Positions 43,739 through 48,602 of a stretch of 48,602 nucleotides of DNA are shown piece by piece (the stretch's first letter is position 1; each line of letters begins with the position of its first letter). Position numbers and translations under genes: made by a program. This DNA is from Parageobacillus caldoxylosilyticus NBRC 107762 (GTDB lineage: Bacteria > Bacillota > Bacilli > Bacillales > Anoxybacillaceae): positions 1 to 48,602 of the forward strand of contig NZ_BAWO01000050.1 in NCBI RefSeq assembly GCF_000632715.1, written 5' to 3'. Under the pieces are notes generated by a model. It saw nothing but the letters and a program-made list of their open reading frames with translations, made no database searches and was not told where the DNA came from.

Positions 43739-44872
43739 ATGGAGACTATTTTTTACTTGCTATTTATGATTGCGGTCGGGGCGCTGATTGGCGGAGTGAC
43801 AAATTTTCTCGCCATTCAAATGCTATTTCGGCCATATGAGCCGATTTATTGGTTTGGAAAACGGCTTCCGTTTACTCCAGGACTGATTCCAAAACGGCGG
43901 AGGGAGCTGGCTGAACAGCTTGGCAAAACGGTCGTTGAACATTTATTGACGCCGGAAGGAATCCGCCGCAAATTAGTGGCCCGTGACTTGATGGACAGCA
44001 TGATTGACTGGGCACGGCGGCACGCGGAAGAATGGCTTTCCCGCCGAAATACGGTCGCGGAGCTTCTGCAGCGCGCGGGAATCGAAAATGCCAAAGAGCT
44101 GCTTTGCATAAAGGCGACGCAGTGGGTGGACAAGGCGTATGAGCAGTGGATGGCAACGATGCGCGCAAAAGCGATCCGTGATGTATTTCCTGACGAAGTG
44201 CAATTAAAAATGGAAGAGCGCATCGGCGATCTCGCCAACTACATTGCCGACCGGGCGCTCGACTATTTCGAAAGCGAGGAAGGAAAAGGGCGAATTGCGA
44301 AAATGATTGACGAATTTTTTAGCGGTCGCGGGATGCTTGGAAATATGCTGCAAATGTTTCTTGGCAACGTCAACCTTGTGGACAAAGTGCAGCCGGAAAT
44401 CATAAAATTTTTGCGCCATTCTGGGACAAGAGAGCTGCTGGCTCGTCTTTTATGGACGGAATGGAATAAGCTGACAAGCTATCCGCTTATCGCAGTAGAA
44501 GAATTGATTGGAAAAGAGCGGATTTGTGAAATGCTTCATCGTTTTGCGCTCGATGCGGTCGAACGAAACGATATTCTCGAACAGCCGGTCGCCGATATGG
44601 TTGCTCCGTATCAGGAGCGGATGATGAACGAATGGATTCCGCAAGCGGTGGAAGCGGGCAGCCAATGGATCAGCGGTCAAGTGGAAACGATTATCACCCG
44701 CCTGCAGCTGGCGGACATCGTCCGTTCCGAAGTTGAATCGTTTTCCATTGAACGCCTTGAAGCAATCATTTTATCGATCGCGAGTCGCGAATTAAAAATG
44801 ATTACGTATTTAGGCGCGCTGCTAGGAGGAATCATCGGTGCGGCTCAAGGCATCATCGGCTTATGGATGTAA
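43739..44872 (+). CDS. yheB: DUF445 membrane protein YheB
   Basis: A 377-residue protein. An N-terminal membrane helix (about residues 4-28, [15 protein letters not shown] follows) carries the DUF445 signature [25 protein letters not shown] long helical cytoplasmic middle and a C-terminal hydrophobic segment ([21 protein letters not shown]) complete it. AAAGGGGAAAAAC precedes the ATG. The function is unknown. Divergent from the ATP-grasp cluster, in the Bacillus order. Confidence 0.9.
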   Translation: METIFYLLFMIAVGALIGGVTNFLAIQMLFRPYEPIYWFGKRLPFTPGLIPKRRRELAEQLGKTVVEHLLTPEGIRRKLVARDLMDSMIDWARRHAEEWLSRRNTVAELLQRAGIENAKELLCIKATQWVDKAYEQWMATMRAKAIRDVFPDEVQLKMEERIGDLANYIADRALDYFESEEGKGRIAKMIDEFFSGRGMLGNMLQMFLGNVNLVDKVQPEIIKFLRHSGTRELLARLLWTEWNKLTSYPLIAVEELIGKERICEMLHRFALDAVERNDILEQPVADMVAPYQERMMNEWIPQAVEAGSQWISGQVETIITRLQLADIVRSEVESFSIERLEAIILSIASRELKMITYLGALLGGIIGAAQGIIGLWM

Positions 44873-44962
44873 GATTTCCCCTTGTTTTTTATTAGTCATA
44901 TCGCTTTTTCCCGGCGCATACGTTATGATAGAGATACGTTACTTTTTATAGGAGGCTTTTTT

Positions 44963-45322
44963 ATGTCCAATCAGCTATATGATCTTGCCGAGCAGCTTGA
45001 GAAAGCGATCCGCGCATGCCACGATTTTCAGCAGTTAAAGCAGGCGTACGAAGCGGTGCGCCAAGATGAAATGGCGTACCGCCTATTTACCAATTTCCGA
45101 GATGCGCAAATGCGGATGCATGAAAAACAACTGACTGGGGCGGAAATTTTTCCGGAAGAAGTCGAACATGCGCAAAAAGCGATGATCCTCGCCCAGCAAA
45201 ACGAAAAACTCTCGCAGTTGATGGCGCTCGAACAGCGGATGAGCATGCTCTTGGCTGACATCCAGCGCATTGCGATGAAACCGCTCGAAGAGCTGTACCG
45301 TTCTTTCATGGAAACGGAATAA
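44963..45322 (+). CDS. yheA: YlbF/YmcA-family protein YheA
   Basis: A 119-residue helical protein of the Com_YlbF family (YDLAEQLEKAIRACHDFQQLKQAYEAVRQDEMAYRLFTNFR). Paralogues YlbF and YmcA form an RNA-processing complex; the role of YheA is not established. The ATG at 44963 follows TAGGAGG by 7 bases. Own terminator after it. Confidence 0.92.
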   Translation: MSNQLYDLAEQLEKAIRACHDFQQLKQAYEAVRQDEMAYRLFTNFRDAQMRMHEKQLTGAEIFPEEVEHAQKAMILAQQNEKLSQLMALEQRMSMLLADIQRIAMKPLEELYRSFMETE

Positions 45323-45326
45323 TGAC

Positions 45327-45355
45327 GAACACTCATATTGAGTGTTCTTTTTTTG
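45327..45355 (+). terminator. terminator of yheA
   Basis: GAACACTC (45327-45334) and GAGTGTTC (45340-45347) form an 8-bp stem with a T7 tail. Confidence 0.88.
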
Positions 45356-45387
45356 TCCGTTTAATCATAGCTATGAAGTGATAGGAA

Positions 45388-45507
45388 GAAAAGCGGAGGC
45401 GGCGCGATTAGCCTTCGAAGCCAAATGTTCTTCGACCGCAGGGGTGCTTGTCACCCCGAGGGAGAAGGTTATTTGGCAGAAGAAGGCTATCCGCCGAAGC
45501 TAGACAA
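45388..45507 (+). repeat. structured repeat, unit 1 (120 bases)
   Basis: Begins GAAAAGCGGAGGCGGC and ends CCGCCGAAGCTAGACAA. It can fold as one long arm: GGCGG/CCGCC at the base, AGCCTTC (45410-45416) with GAAGGCT (45482-45488), CCAAAT (45421-45426) with ATTTGG (45471-45476), and a hairpin GGGGTG/CACCCC (45441-45457). Unit 2 keeps every helix with different bases. Confidence 0.85.
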
Positions 45508-45511
45508 AGAA

Positions 45512-45630
45512 GAAAAGCGGAGGCGGCACGAACAGCTCTCGAAGCGAAATGTTCTTTGCCTGCGGAAGTGCTTGCACTTCAAGGGCGAAGGTTATTTCGC
45601 GAAAGAGAGCTATCCGCCGAAGCTAGACAA
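45512..45630 (+). repeat. structured repeat, unit 2 (119 bases)
   Basis: Same ends as unit 1, four bases behind it. The helices are AGCTCTC (45534-45540) with GAGAGCT (45605-45611), CGAAAT (45545-45550) with ATTTCG (45594-45599), and GAAGTG/CACTTC (45565-45580). Each differs from unit 1 on both strands so that pairing is preserved. Confidence 0.85.
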
Positions 45631-45633
45631 TCT

Positions 45634-45649
45634 GAAAAGCGGAGGCGGC
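45634..45649 (+). repeat. structured repeat, unit 3, only the first 16 bases
   Basis: GAAAAGCGGAGGCGGC exactly repeats the start of units 1 and 2, then the similarity ends. It may be a truncated copy or a target-site remnant. The yhaX ribosome site follows 43 bases later. Confidence 0.7.
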
Positions 45650-45706
45650 AAACACAACAAGAAAAGCGAGCAAGATCGACTTTTTTCACAAAAGGGGGAG
45701 ACAGCA

Positions 45707-46573
45707 GTGGCTTACAAATTGCTTGCTCTTAATATTGACGGAACCATTTTAAAAAACAACGGCCGGCTGCAGCGCGAAACAAAGGAAGCGGTCGAATATG
45801 TCAAGAAAAAAGGAGTGTATATCACGCTTTTGACAAGCCGCAATTTGCTCGCAGCACGAAAAGTCGCAAGGGCGTTAAAATTAGAGAGCGAACTCATTAC
45901 GTTCCAAGGTGCCATCATCGGCAAATCATTGAACGAAAAACTGTTTGAAGAGCTTATTCCGGAAGAACGGACGTTTAATATCGTGCAGGTACTAGAAAAC
46001 TTTAACTGCAATATTCGTTTGATGCACGAACGGTATTCACTCGGCAATCGGAAAAAAGTGAAAAAAAATTTAGTTGTCAAAACGGTATTATCATCTGGCG
46101 ATCCATTTTTTTACCCGACACAGTTTGTCGATTCGCTTGGCGATGTGCTCATGGATGAACCGCTGGCTGTTCCGAAAATCGATGTGTATTTTGCCAGCGA
46201 CGCGGAGCGGGACGAAGCCGCCGCCGTGCTGGCCAAAGCGTTTTCAACTATTGACATGATTATGCATCCAAACGGGAAAATGGAAATTGTCCCGCAAGGA
46301 GTGTCTAAACTCGCGGGATTGCGTCGGCTTGGGCATTATTTAGGCATTTCTTTAAAAGAAATGGTTGTCATTGGTGATGGCATCGATGACATTCCGGCGA
46401 TCGAAGCGGCTGGTTTAGGCGTCGCGATGGGCAACGCTCCAGCGGAAGTGAAAAAAGTCGCAGACTGGGTGACGCGTTCGAACGAACAGCTCGGCGTCGC
46501 TTACATGATCAAAGAACATTTCCGTAAGCAGCAGCGCCCAGAGTTTTTGCGGAAGCTGAAAATGAAACGATAA
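45707..46573 (+). CDS. yhaX: HAD-superfamily (Cof-type) phosphatase YhaX
   Basis: A 288-residue phosphatase. The catalytic motif I appears as LALNIDGTILK, where the usual first Asp (DxDGT) is replaced by Asn (N-I-D-G-T). Motif IV is VVIGDGIDDIPAIEAAG. The missing nucleophile suggests lost or altered phosphatase activity; Bacillus YhaX is a sporulation-time protein of unknown substrate. The GTG at 45707 follows AAAGGGGGAG; the frame upstream to 45425 runs through the repeats. It precedes hemZ as in Bacillus. Confidence 0.85.
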   Translation: MAYKLLALNIDGTILKNNGRLQRETKEAVEYVKKKGVYITLLTSRNLLAARKVARALKLESELITFQGAIIGKSLNEKLFEELIPEERTFNIVQVLENFNCNIRLMHERYSLGNRKKVKKNLVVKTVLSSGDPFFYPTQFVDSLGDVLMDEPLAVPKIDVYFASDAERDEAAAVLAKAFSTIDMIMHPNGKMEIVPQGVSKLAGLRRLGHYLGISLKEMVVIGDGIDDIPAIEAAGLGVAMGNAPAEVKKVADWVTRSNEQLGVAYMIKEHFRKQQRPEFLRKLKMKR

Positions 46574-46577
46574 ATGG

Positions 46578-46610
46578 AAAAGCTGGGATAGATTGATCCC
46601 AGCTTTTTTG
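46578..46610 (+). terminator. terminator of yhaX
   Basis: AGCTGGGAT (46581-46589) and ATCCCAGCT (46596-46604) form a perfect stem with A and T tracts on either side. Confidence 0.88.
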
Positions 46611-46682
46611 CGCTGTTTCACTTGACGGGCAAAAAACACTTTCTGTACACTTAAGTAAGCCTGATAGGGAAAGGTGATTTCA

Positions 46683-48182
46683 TTGCGCATTGAAATTCAA
46701 GGATTGCACGATACCGGACGATTTCAACGACCGCTGGAAGTCATTACAGGGTTGTTTTATGAAGAATATGAATTGGCATTCGCGCCTGCTCCAGATGCGG
46801 ATATAACGGTTGCATTTTCCGTTAATGGCCAGGAGTCTATCCATGTTCATGGAATATTAACCGAATCATCCACCGGCAATAGATATGAAGCGGATCATGC
46901 ACGGGACATATCAAATTTTCAAGAGGAAAAAGAACGGTTTAAGCAAGTGAAGTACGCCGTATTTCATGTCTACTTGACGCTGCTGCAGCAATATACCGGC
47001 CTCATCCAGCAATGGGGCGTGCTGACGGGGATCCGCCCCGTCAAATTATTGCATAAAATGTTGCGTTCCGGGCTTTCTAAAGACGAAGCGCACCGCCAGC
47101 TTCGCGAAGATTATTTAGTAACAGAAGAAAAAATTCAGCTGATGCAGGACATTGTCGACCGCCAGCTCACGGTCGTGCCGGATTTGTACGACCTTGCTCA
47201 AGAGGTCAGCATTTATATCGGCATCCCGTTTTGCCCGACGAAATGCGCTTATTGCACGTTTCCAGCGTACGCCATTAATGGACGCCAAGGTTCCGTCGAT
47301 GCCTTTTTAGCCGGTCTGCATTACGAAATGCGCGCAATCGGCCGCTTTTTAAAAGAGCGCGGCATCAATATTACGACGATTTATTACGGTGGCGGCACGC
47401 CAACGAGCATTACCGCCGAAGAAATGGATCAGCTGTATGAGGAAATGTATGAGTCGTTCCCAAACGTCGAGCGCGTCCGCGAAATCACGGTCGAAGCGGG
47501 GCGCCCGGACACGATTACGCCGGAGAAGCTGAACGTTCTGAAAAAATGGAACATTGACCGCATCAGCATTAACCCGCAGTCGTACATTCAAGAAACGTTA
47601 AAAGCGATCGGCCGCCATCATACGGTCGACGAAACGATTGAAAAATTCCACCTCGCCCGCGAGATGGGCATGAACAACATTAACATGGATTTAATCATCG
47701 GCCTTCCGGGAGAAGGGCTGAAAGAGTTTTCTTACACATTAGCGGAAACGGAAAAACTCATGCCGGAGTCGTTAACGGTGCACACGCTCTCGTTTAAACG
47801 GGCATCGGAAATGACGAAAAACAAAGCGAAATATAAAGTCGCCGACCGCGATGAAATCAGCGAAATGATGAGAGCCGCCCAAGAGTGGACGAAGCGGCAC
47901 GGCTACGTTCCGTATTATTTGTACCGGCAAAAAAACATTCTCGGCAACCTTGAAAATGTCGGATACGCCTTGCCGGGAAAAGAAAGCATCTACAACATTA
48001 TGATTATGGAAGAACAACAATCGATTATCGGGCTTGGCTGTGGCGCCTCAAGCAAGTTTGTCGATCCGAAAACACGGAAAATTACCCGCTTTGCCAATCC
48101 GAAAGAACCGAAAGTGTACAACGAGCACTTTGTCCACTATACGGAAGAAAAACTGAAAATGATGGAAGAGTTGTTTGGCTAG
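46683..48182 (+). CDS. hemZ: coproporphyrinogen dehydrogenase-like radical SAM protein HemZ
   Basis: A 499-residue radical SAM protein of the HemN/HemZ group. The iron-sulfur motif CPTKCAYC (CxxxCxxC) starts near residue 184; IYYGGGTPTSIT is the SAM-binding GGGTP motif. The C-terminal HemN domain contains YYLYRQKNILGNLENVGYA. It is linked to oxygen-independent haem synthesis, but its exact reaction in Bacillus is not fully settled. The TTG at 46683 has AAAGGTG 7 bases upstream; the GTG at 46674 lies inside that site. Confidence 0.92.
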   Translation: MRIEIQGLHDTGRFQRPLEVITGLFYEEYELAFAPAPDADITVAFSVNGQESIHVHGILTESSTGNRYEADHARDISNFQEEKERFKQVKYAVFHVYLTLLQQYTGLIQQWGVLTGIRPVKLLHKMLRSGLSKDEAHRQLREDYLVTEEKIQLMQDIVDRQLTVVPDLYDLAQEVSIYIGIPFCPTKCAYCTFPAYAINGRQGSVDAFLAGLHYEMRAIGRFLKERGINITTIYYGGGTPTSITAEEMDQLYEEMYESFPNVERVREITVEAGRPDTITPEKLNVLKKWNIDRISINPQSYIQETLKAIGRHHTVDETIEKFHLAREMGMNNINMDLIIGLPGEGLKEFSYTLAETEKLMPESLTVHTLSFKRASEMTKNKAKYKVADRDEISEMMRAAQEWTKRHGYVPYYLYRQKNILGNLENVGYALPGKESIYNIMIMEEQQSIIGLGCGASSKFVDPKTRKITRFANPKEPKVYNEHFVHYTEEKLKMMEELFG

Positions 48183-48191
48183 GCGGAATGG

Positions 48192-48226
48192 ACGGGCTTC
48201 AGACAAATGTCTGGAGCCTGTCTTTT
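48192..48226 (+). terminator. terminator of hemZ
   Basis: ACGGGCTTCAGAC (48192-48204) and GTCTGGAGCCTGT (48209-48221) form a 13-bp stem with two G-U pairs and a 4-base loop, then CTTTTG. Confidence 0.8.
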
Positions 48227-48288
48227 GTAGTTTAAGGTTTAAAGAAAGGGTTTCACTGAATATATAGACGTAAACTGAGATGGAGAGA

Positions 48289-48416
48289 TCATTCGTTGAA
48301 GAAATTTAGGATAACAATAGCCACCATTATAAAAACAAAGCAGGCAATCATATACCCAATCCATCCAATTCTTTTAGGATGTGAATCGAGCCGAAAGCTC
48401 TTCCGGCTCCATACGC
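48289..48416 (-). pseudogene. 3' fragment of a small membrane-protein gene cut by the insertion element
   Basis: On the minus strand a frame open from the element boundary encodes GVWSRKSFRLDSHPKRIGW, then a hydrophobic helix (YMIACFVFIMVAIVILNFF) and stop at 48289. No start or ribosome site is present, so the beginning of the gene must lie beyond the element. The family is not recognised. Confidence 0.5.
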
Positions 48417-48602
48417 CTGGTTACTAAAATTTATAAAAATCGACACATCGCGATGGAACCAGGAAACACCGCTTGCCGCTCGGATTCTCACCGAGTTCCA
48501 TCAGGAAGGGAATTCCCTTGTCATTCACCTGCTGTGAAAGACACCCCGTGGCTCGCTGTTAGCGACAGCGCCTGTCGTGCACCATTCCTTCCATCGGTCA
48601 GC
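48417..48602 (-). mobile_element. right end of the TnpB-like element, copy B, inverted; continues past the window
   Basis: The reverse complement matches 13162-13346 over its whole length with roughly a dozen differences and one indel, and ends at the same base. The outer GATGGAAC/GTTCCATC helix and CTCGG/CCGAG hairpin are unchanged; CGCTGT/ACAGCG is a perfect stem here but has one mismatch and one wobble in copy A. The protein gene should follow to the right, outside the window. Confidence 0.85.

Noticed and set aside
45388-45649. CRISPR array
   Set aside because: Units are about 120 bases, nearly adjacent and without unique spacers.
45425-45706. N-terminal extension of YhaX through the repeats
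   Set aside because: The repeats are structured noncoding units; the HAD domain starts at the GTG at 45707 with AAAGGGGGAG before it.

Overview
The window is chromosomal DNA from a thermophilic, spore-forming Bacillaceae of the Geobacillus/Parageobacillus type. The evidence is the mix of ATG, GTG and TTG starts behind strong AGGAGG ribosome sites, an alpha/beta-type SASP gene, sporulation-associated yheA-yheD, yhaX and hemZ homologues in Bacillus-like order, an alpha-glucosidase that resembles the thermophilic Geobacillus GH13 enzymes, and TnpB-type insertion elements common in that group. Most of the window is ordinary housekeeping sequence. The unusual content lies in RNA regulators, mobile elements and repeats.

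Layout. 1-4.4 kb: the 3' end of a guanidine-I riboswitch and a SugE/Gdx exporter; an eamA gene followed by a chimeric gene (ABM-domain fragment joined to an anti-sigma DUF4179 protein); a yybP-ykoY manganese riboswitch driving a DUF1232 gene and a TerC-family gene. 4.4-8.1 kb: nrdAB (class I ribonucleotide reductase) on the minus strand, behind two NrdR boxes and a cobalamin riboswitch. 8.1-11.3 kb: a membrane protein and cstA-ybdD. 11.3-15.7 kb: two insertion elements flanking panE, one with a 522-aa TnpB-like protein and a structured right end, the other an IS200/IS605 element decayed into a TnpA-TnpB fusion. 15.8-24.4 kb: alpha-glucosidase, BstA-like DinB protein, AraC regulator, a heterodimeric ABC exporter and an MFS transporter. 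24.4-33.3 kb: an rRNA methyltransferase, then a TPP-riboswitch thiamine operon tenA-ykoE-ykoD-ykoC-tenI-thiO-thiS-thiG-thiF. 33.5-38.5 kb: a 27-residue membrane peptide, a CNNM/CBS protein, a sigma-G-type SASP gene with a cloverleaf-like leader, a zinc-ribbon protein, msmX with a perfect cre site, and a YxkF-like PucR-family regulator. 38.5-45.3 kb: four tandem YheC/YheD-type ATP-grasp genes, divergent from yheB-yheA. 45.4-48.2 kb: two tandem covarying structured repeats, yhaX and hemZ. 48.3-48.6 kb: a membrane-protein 3' fragment cut by a second, inverted copy of the first element's right end.

How the parts work together. Four metabolite riboswitches (guanidine, Mn2+, cobalamin, TPP) each precede a gene whose product fits the ligand. 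The least obvious is cobalamin control of a B12-independent reductase, which makes sense if a B12-dependent class II enzyme is encoded elsewhere. The thiamine operon combines thiazole synthesis with pyrimidine salvage (TenA) and uptake (YkoEDC). The sporulation-linked genes at the right (SASP, YheC/D family, YhaX) form a loose functional neighbourhood. No tRNA, rRNA, CRISPR array or prophage was seen.
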